From Herpetosiphonaceae bacterium (GTDB lineage: Bacteria > Chloroflexota > Chloroflexia > Chloroflexales > Kallotenuaceae): 52,821 bases of DNA. Positions within the stretch are counted from its first letter, which is position 1, and each line of letters opens with the position of its first letter. Below the pieces are notes generated by a model that worked only from the letters and a program-made list of their open reading frames with translations, searched no databases and had not been told where the DNA came from. This document shows positions 43,266 through 51,369 of the stretch, in pieces. The position numbers were made by a program, and so were the translations under genes. The stretch lies in the NCBI GenBank assembly GCA_036374795.1, contig DASUTC010000184.1, positions 1 through 52,821 of the forward strand. Reading direction: 5' to 3'.

Positions 43266-44525
43266 TCATGCCGGCGGTCCTGACGCCTCGTGCGGCAGCC
43301 CGGGCACCCAGCTCTCGCACAGCCGCGCCCAGTCCTCCAGGCTGTTGACCACGCCGGCCAGCAGGGCCAGCGGCTTCGGTGGCGTGTCCTTGAACGTCAG
43401 GTACTGCCCCCAGAGCGTGCCCCACTCCCCGTGTGCCGCCTTCTCAAAGCTGGAGATCACGCCCGCGCCGCCCGGCCAGGCGTCCTGCCACTCCCGCGCG
43501 ATCTGGGCCGCGCGCTTGCCCGGCGGCACCAGAAAGACCGGCAGCACCGGCCCGCCCAGCGTCCGGGTGTAGTGCCCGGTCTCGGTCAGCTCGCGATAGG
43601 TCAGACCCTTCCCTAAGAGGATGCGCAGCGGCTCGGTGCCGCGATCAACTTCCAGCGCAAAGCGGCGCACGATATGCTGCTCGGTGGTCGGCTCGGCGTC
43701 ATACCAGGGGATCGCCCAGCCGGGCGCGGTTTGCGGGCGCGGGGTCCGATGGAAGCGCAGCACGAGCAGCGCATCGAAGCGCTGGCGCTCGCGGCCATCC
43801 CCATGCCGCGCGCTGACATACTCCACCTGGCAGAGGATCGACTCCAGCAGGGGACACCGCCGCGCCGCGTCGATCACCGAGGCGCACCAGCTCGCGACCA
43901 GGAGATCATGCGTGATCTGCGCCTGTGACACCGCCGGCGCGCGCCGGTCCCGACATTGCAGGCCCGCAGAGATCTGCGGACTCGCCTCTACGTCCAGCCC
44001 TTCCAGCAGCGCTTTGCCTTCCGGCGTCAGGCCATAGATATACGGGCTTTTCGGCGGTGGCTGCCGCCTGCCGTGTCCAGCCGCGCTGGGATAGAGCTGG
44101 TTGAGGGTGACGGTGGTGCGCCAGACGCGGTGCTCCTGCACGAGCCGCTGCATGGTCCGGCGCATCGCTTCCGGCGACTGATCGGGGAAGATCAGCCGCG
44201 TGATCCAGGCGCTCGACACGAATTCGAGCCGCCCCAGCAGCCGCAGCACGGCGATAGCGCGATTATGCGCCAGCCGTCCGGGCGATACCTGACCGAGGAT
44301 GGGCCAGGGGCCGCGCGCGTTGCGTGGCGAGACCTGGGTTCTGGCCGGAGGTCTGGACACGCCTAATGCCTCCAGATCGCGCGCGATTGAGCGCTGGTCG
44401 CACTGCCAGTCCTGGGCGATCCGGCACCGCTCGGCATAATCAATGGTCTTCCCCTGCTCCAAGAGCGATTGCACATAGGCGCGGCGGGCCACCGGCGTTT
44501 TCGGGGTAGGTGGTTGGGCAGCCAT
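43266..44525 (-). CDS. replication-relaxation family protein
   Basis: 419 residues. An N-terminal helix-turn-helix (YAERCRIAQDWQCDQRSIAR) precedes a winged-helix part (LGRLEFVSSAWITRLIFPDQ, RRTMQRLVQEHRVWRTTVTL, YIYGLTPEGKALLEGLDVEA). The middle block is ITHDLLVASWCASVIDAARR, then VEYVSARHGDGRERQRFDAL, LVLRFH and FALEVDRGTEPLRILLGKGL. The H-L-L...E/R-D...E-D-G-T arrangement is that of replication-relaxation proteins on plasmids and integrative elements of Gram-positive bacteria and Chloroflexota, related to relaxosome/initiation factors. It is preceded by a 24-codon leader ORF that ends 3 bases before its ATG. Confidence 0.8.
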   Translation of the reverse strand: MAAQPPTPKTPVARRAYVQSLLEQGKTIDYAERCRIAQDWQCDQRSIARDLEALGVSRPPARTQVSPRNARGPWPILGQVSPGRLAHNRAIAVLRLLGRLEFVSSAWITRLIFPDQSPEAMRRTMQRLVQEHRVWRTTVTLNQLYPSAAGHGRRQPPPKSPYIYGLTPEGKALLEGLDVEASPQISAGLQCRDRRAPAVSQAQITHDLLVASWCASVIDAARRCPLLESILCQVEYVSARHGDGRERQRFDALLVLRFHRTPRPQTAPGWAIPWYDAEPTTEQHIVRRFALEVDRGTEPLRILLGKGLTYRELTETGHYTRTLGGPVLPVFLVPPGKRAAQIAREWQDAWPGGAGVISSFEKAAHGEWGTLWGQYLTFKDTPPKPLALLAGVVNSLEDWARLCESWVPGLPHEASGPPA

Positions 44526-44528
44526 CTG

Positions 44529-44603
44529 TTAGACCTCCTCGGTGGTTGGACCAGCGGTGGGCAGCCGGCAGCGGGTGGCACGGTCAGCAGCATTTAAGAT
44601 CAT
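44529..44603 (-). CDS. 24-codon leader peptide
   Basis: MILNAADRATRCRLPTAGPT, TEEV behind AAGGAGACGCTC. Its last codons contain the GAGGAGG Shine-Dalgarno site of the replication-relaxation gene, so translation of the leader should gate the gene. A similar module (MIIPATKRATRWGSP behind GAGGAAG) starts at 44987, inside a duplicated segment. The frame from 44987 is open all the way to 44529, so a 152-residue product is the alternative. Confidence 0.4.
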   Translation of the reverse strand: MILNAADRATRCRLPTAGPTTEEV

Positions 44604-44639
44604 GAGCGTCTCCTTGATTGAGCTGGGATGGGGGATGGG

Positions 44640-45245
44640 GGTTCCACGCGTCGGGGCAGCACGCTCGTCAGAACCGTGGTCAGACAGTCGGGCTGATGCG
44701 TCCGCGTCGTGCGCCTGGTGCGCGCCGAGCACCGTGCTTGGTAGGGCGAGGAGCGGCCCGCAGCGCGCACCAATCGCCGGTCCCGCCACATCGAGACAGG
44801 GGTGCTCGCCACGCCGCGGAACGCGCCCACGCCCACGGCCCGGCGGCGCGGTGAACGCACCCAGGACGGGCGGCTGGTCACTGGGGCGCGTGCGGGCTGC
44901 CCAGGGTGGTTCAGGGTGTTCGACCAGATCCGTCGACGCGGCTGGCGATCCCCATCGGGTGGCACGTTTGGTAGCAGGGATGATCATCGCTTCCTCCAGG
45001 GTTCATGGTTGCTCGATGCGGATCGGTGGCCGAGCCGGTCGCTCCAGCGCGGCACGACGCGCAGGTGCGGACGGGTATCATGCTCCCCACGACCGTGGTG
45101 AGACGGTCGGGCTGATCCGCCCGTATCCGGCGCTCTCCGTTGGTGCCGAGCACGGTGCTGGGCAGGGCGAGGAGCGGCACGGGGCGCGCTCGGAGCGCCG
45201 GTCCCGACCACATCGAGCGGGGGGTCTCGACACGTACCAGATGGC
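44640..45245. repeat. direct repeat of about 180 bp upstream of the replication-relaxation gene
   Basis: 44660-44830 and 45070-45245 share ordered blocks: CCGTGGT, GACxGTCGGGCTGAT, GCCGAGCACxGTGCT, GGxAGGGCGAGGAGCGGC, GCGCCGGTCCCG-type and CCACATCGAG. Identity is around 75% by eye. With the paired leader peptides it looks like a duplicated regulatory region. No other gene is apparent between 44604 and 45274. Confidence 0.55.
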
Positions 45246-45274
45246 GCCCGTGGCCGTCGCGGCGAGGATCACGC

Positions 45275-45991
45275 CTACTCCCCCTCCCGCCCCGGTGCCG
45301 CCAGCGCGTCCAGAATCGTCTGGAGCACGACCGCCGCGCGCCCGCGATACAGGCGACTGGGCAGGTGCAGCACCGCCCGCACCGCCGCCAGCTTGCGATA
45401 GAACGTCCGCTCCGACCGCGCATACCGCCGGGCCGCCGCGTCAATGGTCGGCGCATGGGCGAGCGCCACGAGGAGCGCCAGGAGGTGGGGATCGACGATC
45501 GGCGGTGGCGGCGCGGGCAGCCCGACATAGGCGGGCAGGACGTGCGCCGACCGGGTTCGGCCCACGGCCCCAGGATGCCGCAGCCAGAGCGCCAGCTCGG
45601 CGGGACTCAGGTCCTCCGACACCACCCCATAGATCGCCGGGCAGCTCGGCGCGAGCCGGTGAAGCCGTCGGTCGGTCGGCTGCGTCAGGAGGAGGGTCGG
45701 GATCTGCGCATACCGCGTTGCCAGCTCGGCGAGCACCCGCACCTGCATGCCCGGCACCAGGCCCACCGTATCGACGAGCAGCGGTCCCACGAGCGGCGGC
45801 AGCACCGGCACGCCGAGCGGCGGCGGCACGTCCTCGCGATCACCTTGGAGCAGCAGCATGTGGCCGTCGATCCCCGCCGCGTCCAGGCGTGGGATGAGGG
45901 AACGCCGCCGCGCTTGCGTCGCCACCACCGCGACGGTCACGCGCGGACGGCGCTCACCCACGCGCGGGCGCTCCTGCACGTGCATCGGCAT
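45275..45991 (-). CDS. receiver-like regulator with C-terminal HTH
   Basis: 238 residues; ATG overlaps the C25 stop as TGATG. The N-terminal part (RVTVAVVATQARRRSLIPRL, GHMLLLQGDREDVPPPLGVP, PLLVDTVGLVPGMQVRVLAE, IPTLLLTQPTDRRLHRL) alternates strand and helix like a response-regulator receiver, but without an obvious phosphorylatable Asp pocket. The C-terminal part (PHLLALLVALAHAPTIDAAA, RRYARSERTFYRKLAAVRAV) is a LuxR-like helix-turn-helix. Possible DNA-binding regulator or activator of the element. Last gene of the operon; a long intergenic region follows. Confidence 0.6.
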   Translation of the reverse strand: MPMHVQERPRVGERRPRVTVAVVATQARRRSLIPRLDAAGIDGHMLLLQGDREDVPPPLGVPVLPPLVGPLLVDTVGLVPGMQVRVLAELATRYAQIPTLLLTQPTDRRLHRLAPSCPAIYGVVSEDLSPAELALWLRHPGAVGRTRSAHVLPAYVGLPAPPPPIVDPHLLALLVALAHAPTIDAAARRYARSERTFYRKLAAVRAVLHLPSRLYRGRAAVVLQTILDALAAPGREGE

Positions 45992-48093
45992 CAGCGCCTC
46001 GCGATCGGCATCCAGGCCACGGAGGACGGCACCCACAGCAGCGTGACGAGCGGATCGCCCAGGATGCCGAAGCTAAAGGCCAGGTCGGCGTGTTCCCCGC
46101 GCGCCACCACCGCCCGCAGCCCGGCCAGATGCGCAGATCCCAGCGTGCGCTCGCCATGCGGGGCAAAGAGCTGTGGCAGCAACCCGTCGAGCAGCCGCGC
46201 GTGGCCGGTGTTCACCCCTTGCCCGGTTGCGGACAGGCTGGCGATCACCCCGCCGCCCCCATGCAGGAGCAGGCGCTCGTCGGTCGTCATCAACGTGGGA
46301 TTGGCAAAGTCCCCGCTGAGGCAGGTCAGGCTGAGCAGGATCGGCAGCCGCGCGCCATTCGTCCGCGCGTCCGCGTCGTAGAGGTACCAGAGGTAGGGCG
46401 TGGGCGCGCTCGGCGTCGTCTCGGCCCATTGCCAGGCCGAGCCATGCCCGACATAGATCCACAGCGCCGCGCCTGGCTCTGTTCCCGTCGGCAAGGGCGG
46501 GCAGGCGCGGTCATAGGGCGACCCGCCATCCAGCGCGCGGAAGAGGCGGCAGCGCAGCTCCGCCACATCCCGATAGAAGCCGTCACCCGTCGGACGATCC
46601 GGGGCGTAGGAGAAGCGCTGCGCGTGCATGCCACGCGGGAGGAGCTTCACCGCCCGTTCCGCTGTCGCCACAAAGCTGCCTGCCGGATCGGCGCGACCAT
46701 CCGCCTCGCGGTCGTTGTCCGTCAGCAGCAGCGCCTGCATCCGCCAGCGGCCGGCGGGCGGCGCGGTGAGATACTGCGCCGTCTTGCGCACGATCGTCTG
46801 CGCCTCTCCCAGCGAGCGGGCCGGCAGCCGTCCGATCGGCAGATCCGGCAGCGGATCGGCGAGCGGATCAGTCGTGTCCAGGCGGGTGTAGCAGGTGTCA
46901 CAGGCGATCTCGCCGCGTACGGGGTCGGCGTCCACGAGGTAAGGCGGGATCAGGGTCGGGTCCGCGTCGCCCGGCTCCACGCGCATGCGGGCGGTTCCGG
47001 CGCCAATGAGCAGCACGGCCCGCGGCGCAGGCTGCCACTGCACGAAGGCGGTGCGGATCAGGCTGCGGATCGCCTCGGGATCGCGCGCGCCGTAGCTCCA
47101 GGCGTCATACGCCGTCTGGACATCGACCACGCCCACGACCTCGCCGCGCTGCTCGTGGACGGCGATCAGCGGATCGAGCGCCGGTCGGAGCGTATGGTGC
47201 GTGACGATGAGATAGGTCGCGCCCGTCTGACCCGGCGCTGGTCCCGCGCCTGGATCGAACCCCGGCCCGCGCTCGACGATTGGCGTGTGCGGTGTGACCG
47301 AAAAGGCCGGGCGCACATCCGGCAGCGCCACCCAGTCAAGCAGCACGGTATCGGGCTGGGCGCCTGTCATTGTGACATCAAGCTGAAGGACGCCCGGCAG
47401 GACCGTGAACGGGAGCCGCACCGTGCCCAGATGTGCCGCCGCCCCCTGCCACGTCAGCGGATCGAGCGCGCGACCATTGGCGCTAAGGGTGAGCGTGTGC
47501 GCCTGCGCCGTCGTGCCCACCACGGCGAGCTGCACGCGCGTCCCGGCTGGGGCGCTCACGGGCAACGCCAGCGCGATGCTGGTCCGATCGCGCTCCGTCC
47601 CGCGGACCAGCGCGCGGCCATACCAGCGGTCGCCGTTCAGCGACGGCCAGCGCGTCTGGTAGAGCACGTCCTCCTCCCAGCGCAGCGGATCGCCGGGCGC
47701 GCGCTGGGGCGTGCCGCGCAGCCCTGGCGTGTCCTCCAGTGACAGCCAGGACACCGACTCGCGGCTATACCGACTCGGGTTCAGGTGGCCGATGAACTGA
47801 AGCACATCACCCACATCCAGGCGGCCATCGCCGCCGTCGCGGAGGTCCAGGGGCACCTCCTGCCCGTGCTGCCACAGGTGGATGCGGTTGGGATCGAGAG
47901 TCGCCAGATCCCAGCCTGCCGCTTGAAGCGCCGCCGCGTCGATCTGCTGAAGCCCGGCCTCGGTCACGCGCACGCGGAGCGCGTGCGGATCGGCGACCAG
48001 GGGGTTGGCGATGAGCGGCGCGGCGGCAATGCTCGGAGCCGGGACACGGATGGCGCTCAGGAGCAGCAGGATCAGCATGAAGCAGCAACGCAT
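45991..48093 (-). CDS. exported C25 (gingipain-type, caspase-fold) cysteine peptidase
   Basis: 700 residues with a signal peptide (MRCCFMLILLLLSAIRVPAP). N-terminal beta domains (VRVTEAGLQQIDAAALQAAG, WLSLEDTPGLRG, LALPVSAPAGTRVQLAVVGT) resemble the C25 propeptide/lead-in. The peptidase domain starts near residue 290 (YLIVTHHTLRPALDPLIAVH), followed by LLIGAGTARMRVEPGD and LPIGRLPARSLGEAQTIVRK. Catalytic His about 550 in IYVGHGSAWQW and Cys about 591 in LSLTCLSGDF match the clan CD dyad. FGILGDPLVTL is the usual late motif. The fold is that of gingipains and caspases. Its place between replication genes is unusual. Starts behind AGGGGGAAG, 10 bases after the previous stop; its stop overlaps the next start. 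Confidence 0.85.
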   Translation of the reverse strand: MRCCFMLILLLLSAIRVPAPSIAAAPLIANPLVADPHALRVRVTEAGLQQIDAAALQAAGWDLATLDPNRIHLWQHGQEVPLDLRDGGDGRLDVGDVLQFIGHLNPSRYSRESVSWLSLEDTPGLRGTPQRAPGDPLRWEEDVLYQTRWPSLNGDRWYGRALVRGTERDRTSIALALPVSAPAGTRVQLAVVGTTAQAHTLTLSANGRALDPLTWQGAAAHLGTVRLPFTVLPGVLQLDVTMTGAQPDTVLLDWVALPDVRPAFSVTPHTPIVERGPGFDPGAGPAPGQTGATYLIVTHHTLRPALDPLIAVHEQRGEVVGVVDVQTAYDAWSYGARDPEAIRSLIRTAFVQWQPAPRAVLLIGAGTARMRVEPGDADPTLIPPYLVDADPVRGEIACDTCYTRLDTTDPLADPLPDLPIGRLPARSLGEAQTIVRKTAQYLTAPPAGRWRMQALLLTDNDREADGRADPAGSFVATAERAVKLLPRGMHAQRFSYAPDRPTGDGFYRDVAELRCRLFRALDGGSPYDRACPPLPTGTEPGAALWIYVGHGSAWQWAETTPSAPTPYLWYLYDADARTNGARLPILLSLTCLSGDFANPTLMTTDERLLLHGGGGVIASLSATGQGVNTGHARLLDGLLPQLFAPHGERTLGSAHLAGLRAVVARGEHADLAFSFGILGDPLVTLLWVPSSVAWMPIARR

Positions 48094-48103
48094 CGTCTTC
48101 CCC

Positions 48104-48556
48104 CTAACCCTGCATCCGCTGCTCGAGCAGCCGCGCGCGATCCGCCAGCCGCAGCGCCAGCTCCTGCGCGTGCTCGCTCACGGCCTCCGCCGCCGCCGCC
48201 AGCGCCCGCAGCGCGCCGGGATCGGTGAGCACCGCCACGGGCAGCCTGCCATCGGGACAGCGCGGCACGAGCATCGCCCAGGCGCTCGTGAGAGCATCCA
48301 GCGTCGCCGTCAGCCCCTCGGCATTCCCATCCAGCGCGGCGACGGGCGCAAGCGCGGCGTCAAGCTGGGCCAGGGCCAGATCCGCCTGATCGGCGCGCAG
48401 CAGCTCGGCGATCAGGCCCAGGAACGGGGGCAGCACGTCGGCCTGCTGCGCAGCGGCGGCCAGCAGTGGGTGATGGTCGGGCATGGCCGCGCGCAGCGCG
48501 GCGCGCTCGGCGCTGGTCAGCAGCAGCGGCGGGGTGGTTGGTGTGGTGATGGGCAT
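48104..48556 (-). CDS. helical hypothetical protein (150 aa)
   Basis: MPITTPTTPPLLLTSAERAA, then LAAAAQQADVLPPFLGLIAE, LLRADQADLALAQLDAALAP and LTDPGALRALAAAAEAVSEH. Entirely alpha-helical, alanine-rich, without transmembrane segments. The start codon overlaps the upstream stop (TGATG). No family is recognised; it could be an adaptor between the replication proteins and the peptidase. Confidence 0.65.
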   Translation of the reverse strand: MPITTPTTPPLLLTSAERAALRAAMPDHHPLLAAAAQQADVLPPFLGLIAELLRADQADLALAQLDAALAPVAALDGNAEGLTATLDALTSAWAMLVPRCPDGRLPVAVLTDPGALRALAAAAEAVSEHAQELALRLADRARLLEQRMQG

Positions 48557-49053
48557 CAGAGATACCTCCAGAAGACATGACGGGATGGCGGAACGGTCAG
48601 CGGCGGAGCGGCGACCACGCGCAGGGCGGCGAGCGCGGCATGGGCCTCGGCGAGGGCAGCATGGGACGCTGGGAGCGGGTGCGCCCGATCCCAGCACGCG
48701 GCGGCGCGTGGGCCGGAATCGACCAACTCAGCCAGGCTGCACCACGCGCTGTACATGAGCGTGGCGCCCAGACGGCGGGCAGCCTGCCGCAGGAGCCGAC
48801 GATCGCGGGCCAGGTGCATGCTCACCACGATCCGGCCCGTCAGCAGCGCCGCGAGCGGCGGCCACACCACCGCGCGCGGCGGCGCGTCCGGGCACGCGGG
48901 CCGGATGCGCGTGTGCAGCAGCACGTGACCGTGCCGGTCGAGGAGCGCCACCGCACGGATCGCGCGTCCCGTCGCCTCGGTCGCCAGGATGACCAGGCGG
49001 TCGTCCGCGAGCAGCGCGCGGGCCGTGGTCGGGCAGGAGACGGTGCGTGTCAT
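48556..49053 (-). CDS. DnaQ-like 3'-5' exonuclease, degenerate active site
   Basis: 165 residues. RLVILATEATGRAIRAVALL, DRHGHVLLHTRIRPACPD and RIVVSMHLARDRRLLRQAAR follow the exonuclease layout (hhxDxETTG, ID..G.vL.t..rP, .vxhNxxFDxxLL), and HAALAEAHAALAALRVV corresponds to the HxALxDAxAxxxLL motif. The first catalytic Asp is Ala (ATEATG), the middle N-xx-FD is H-LARD and the late Asp is Glu, so catalysis is doubtful. It may have become a structural or nucleic-acid-binding subunit. It overlaps both neighbours (ATGA upstream, TGATG downstream). Confidence 0.6.
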   Translation of the reverse strand: MTRTVSCPTTARALLADDRLVILATEATGRAIRAVALLDRHGHVLLHTRIRPACPDAPPRAVVWPPLAALLTGRIVVSMHLARDRRLLRQAARRLGATLMYSAWCSLAELVDSGPRAAACWDRAHPLPASHAALAEAHAALAALRVVAAPPLTVPPSRHVFWRYL

Positions 49054-51368
49054 CGCCAGCCGCCGTACGCCAGCCCCTGCTCCAGCACCACCTGCACGCG
49101 AATGGGCTGCCGCGTCTGCTGCTGCAAGGTCTGGGCGATCAGCGGCGCGTACGTGGCCGCCACCTTGTCGCGTGCGAAGATGTTCGGCGTGCCGACGATC
49201 GCCTCACCCGATGCCAGATCGAGCAGCGCCGTCTCGTGCAGCCAGGTCGCGTAGTCCTGCGCGGGCACGTGCTCCGACAGCCGCTGCTGCACCGTGCTCC
49301 AGAGCTGCTGCCACGCCTGCTGCTCGGCGGAGATCGGCGGGGGTGGGGGCGGCGGGGGCGGGGGCGGCGCTTGCGGGTGGGACGCGCGCCGCGCTCGGAG
49401 CTGGGGATGCGCGTGCGGCAACTGCCCGGAGCGGATGCCCCAGGTCAGCCAGGCGGCGCGGTTGTGCAGCGCGTCCGCGCGGGCGTCGGCCTCGGCGATC
49501 CAGGCGCGGAGGTAGTCCGCAGTCATGCCCGGCGTGAGCAGCGTCACGCTGACCCCGGCCTGCCTGAGCAGCGCGCGGCGGGGATCGTCGGCAGCGCGCG
49601 CGGGTACGGCACCCGCCCACGGCAGCGGCGGCTGCGCGCCCCGGGCCCGCCAGGCGAGCGCGCGGCGGAGGGCAGCGGGCGACACGCGCGGCGGGGGCTG
49701 CTGCTGCCAGCGTTCCACCACCTGCCAGCACCCCTCCGGCTGGGATGCAAACAGCGCATGGAGCGTCAGGTAGTCGGCGCGGCCAACATCGCGTAGCCCG
49801 GCCTCCCGCCCGATCTGGCGGTAGGCGTGCAGGAAGGCATGCCAGTCGCGGCCTGTAGGCGGCTGGGGGAGCAGCGTCGGCGCGAGCGCACGTGCCTGCT
49901 GCACGCCCGCCTGGAACGTGTCGTTCGTGATCGCGTCGCCGAAGGTGCGCGGACGATCCGGGAGCGCCATCACCGCTCGGAGCGCCGCGAGCACCACGCC
50001 GACGGGGATCTGCTGGCGCTTGAAGCGGCGCTCGGCGGCCTTCTTCTCGCCCGGCGTGTGGGGGTAGCGCGTGTCGCTGCCGGTCAGGATGCGGTGGACC
50101 TCGCGCCAGAAGGCCAGATCCTGCCGCGTGCTGGCGAGCTCCTCGGCGCGCAGGTGTCGCGCGACGCACGGCACGTTGCCGCTGTCGCTGGCGGTTTCGT
50201 TAACGGAGTCGTTTCCTGAATCCTTCGTTAACGATTCCTCCGTTAACGATCGATCCGGGAGCGACACGTCCCGATCCGGCAGCGACACCAGCGCGGGCGG
50301 CTCCTGGGGCCGATCGACGCAGCGTGTCGCTCGTGGATCGTGATCGGCAGCGACAGGCAATTGATCAGCCAGCGACAGGGGGTGCGGTGTCGCCCGCGGA
50401 TCGGGATCGCCAGCGACAGGTCGCTGATCCGGCAGCGACAGCGTACGGGGTGTCGCTCGTGGATCGGGATCACGAGCGACACGCGGCTGATCCGGCAGCG
50501 ACAGGGGGTGCGGTGTCGCTCGTGGTTCAGGATCACGAGCGTCCGACGGCGACACACTGGCGACACAACGGCGACAGAGTGGCGACAGATCGGCGACAGG
50601 CGCAGCACACGGGACCGCGCGCGCCTCGGTCGCGGGACTCGTCTCCGGCGCGGCGGCAGGCGGAAGTGGCGATCCACCGAGATCACCGCTCCCGGCACCG
50701 CCCGTGCCGCCATCTCCATCCTCCGGCTCCTCATTCGGGCGCTCCTCCTGATCCCGCTGCGCCCGCGCGCGCTGCGCCTGCGCGACCCAGGCCCGCACCC
50801 GGCGGCGATACACCCGGAGCGCCGCTGTCCCATGGAGCTGCGTAAAGAGCCGCGTCCAGCGCGCATCGTTCAGCAGGCGCGGCACGAGATCCGGCCACGC
50901 GCCGTCGGCGTAGAAGCGATACGCGGGCTCCGCGTTCTGCACGATCCCGCCTTGGCTCAGCACCCGCACCGCCGCCTGGGCAATGGCGTGCTCCGGGTGC
51001 GTCGGATCGAGCGCAGGCATCAGCGCCGTGAGCACCCGATCGAGCACGCCCCAGTCGAGCACGCGCGGAGGCGGGTCGGCGGCGGGCACGGCATGGGGCG
51101 GCACCCACGGCGGGCGCTGGAGCAGCCCCGCCGCCGTCAGCAGGTAGAGCGACCCGACGACCTGCCACGGCTCGGGGAGGCCCAGCCGCGCCTGGAGCAC
51201 GGTAGCGGAGGGCATCGTCGGCGTCCGGCGCTGTGCCTGCTGGTGCGCCGCCAGATCGGTGAGATAGGCGTAGAGAAAGACCCCGGTCATGCCGACGAGC
51301 GGCGTCCAGTCCAGCGTCACGAGCGGGGGGGTGTGGTCGGGCGTCAGGGGTGGTTGGTTGGTCGTCAT
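49050..51368 (-). CDS. initiator-like protein with C-terminal DnaA domain I
   Basis: 772 residues behind GAGGAGG. The N-terminal 200 residues are helical/winged-helix-like (TPLVGMTGVFLYAYLTDLAA, TVLQARLGLPEPWQVVGSLY LLTAAGLL). Residues about 205-390 are a disordered acidic/proline linker with four 21-residue repeats (RATPHPLSLPDQPRVARDPD type). A helical middle (FWREVHRILTGSDTRYPHTP, GEKKAAERRFKRQQIPVGVV, WHAFLHAYRQIGREAGLRDV) follows. After a poly-Pro stretch the last 85 residues (AWQQLWSTVQQRLSEHVPAQ, DYATWLHETALLDLASGEAI, VGTPNIFARDKVAATYAPLI) match DnaA domain I, which recruits the replicative helicase. This suggests an origin-binding plus helicase-loading protein. The linker DNA carries an iteron array. 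Confidence 0.75.
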   Translation of the reverse strand: MTTNQPPLTPDHTPPLVTLDWTPLVGMTGVFLYAYLTDLAAHQQAQRRTPTMPSATVLQARLGLPEPWQVVGSLYLLTAAGLLQRPPWVPPHAVPAADPPPRVLDWGVLDRVLTALMPALDPTHPEHAIAQAAVRVLSQGGIVQNAEPAYRFYADGAWPDLVPRLLNDARWTRLFTQLHGTAALRVYRRRVRAWVAQAQRARAQRDQEERPNEEPEDGDGGTGGAGSGDLGGSPLPPAAAPETSPATEARAVPCAAPVADLSPLCRRCVASVSPSDARDPEPRATPHPLSLPDQPRVARDPDPRATPRTLSLPDQRPVAGDPDPRATPHPLSLADQLPVAADHDPRATRCVDRPQEPPALVSLPDRDVSLPDRSLTEESLTKDSGNDSVNETASDSGNVPCVARHLRAEELASTRQDLAFWREVHRILTGSDTRYPHTPGEKKAAERRFKRQQIPVGVVLAALRAVMALPDRPRTFGDAITNDTFQAGVQQARALAPTLLPQPPTGRDWHAFLHAYRQIGREAGLRDVGRADYLTLHALFASQPEGCWQVVERWQQQPPPRVSPAALRRALAWRARGAQPPLPWAGAVPARAADDPRRALLRQAGVSVTLLTPGMTADYLRAWIAEADARADALHNRAAWLTWGIRSGQLPHAHPQLRARRASHPQAPPPPPPPPPPPISAEQQAWQQLWSTVQQRLSEHVPAQDYATWLHETALLDLASGEAIVGTPNIFARDKVAATYAPLIAQTLQQQTRQPIRVQVVLEQGLAYGGWR
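50199..50598. other. candidate replication origin inside the initiator gene (iteron array)
   Basis: Seventeen GCGACA/TGTCGC hexamers lie between 50261 and 50598. The first twelve follow a 63-bp repeat with 22-bp spaced pairs (50350/50372, 50413/50435, 50476/50498) plus an inverted copy. The last five (50549, 50560, 50571, 50582, 50593) are exactly 11 bp apart, one helical turn. On the other side three GTTAAC sites (50199, 50227, 50242) lie in a locally AT-richer patch, a possible unwinding element. Phage and plasmid initiators with DNA-binding and helicase-loading ends often carry their origin in the linker-coding part. Function is inferred. Confidence 0.6.
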
Positions 51369-51369
51369 C

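Noticed and set aside
42508-43425. Long minus-strand open frame across the repeat-rich zone
   Set aside because: Ala/Arg/Gly-rich low-complexity translation without any domain-like segment; it overlaps the end of the replication-relaxation gene and is explained by high GC and repeats.
46090-47742. 550-codon plus-strand open frame opposite the C25 peptidase gene
   Set aside because: Arg-rich shadow frame; the opposite strand shows a signal peptide, catalytic motifs and coupled neighbours.
50250-50600. CRISPR-like array in the 63-bp repeats
   Set aside because: No conserved repeat alternating with unique spacers; the units are contiguous, in frame with a protein, and no cas genes are present.
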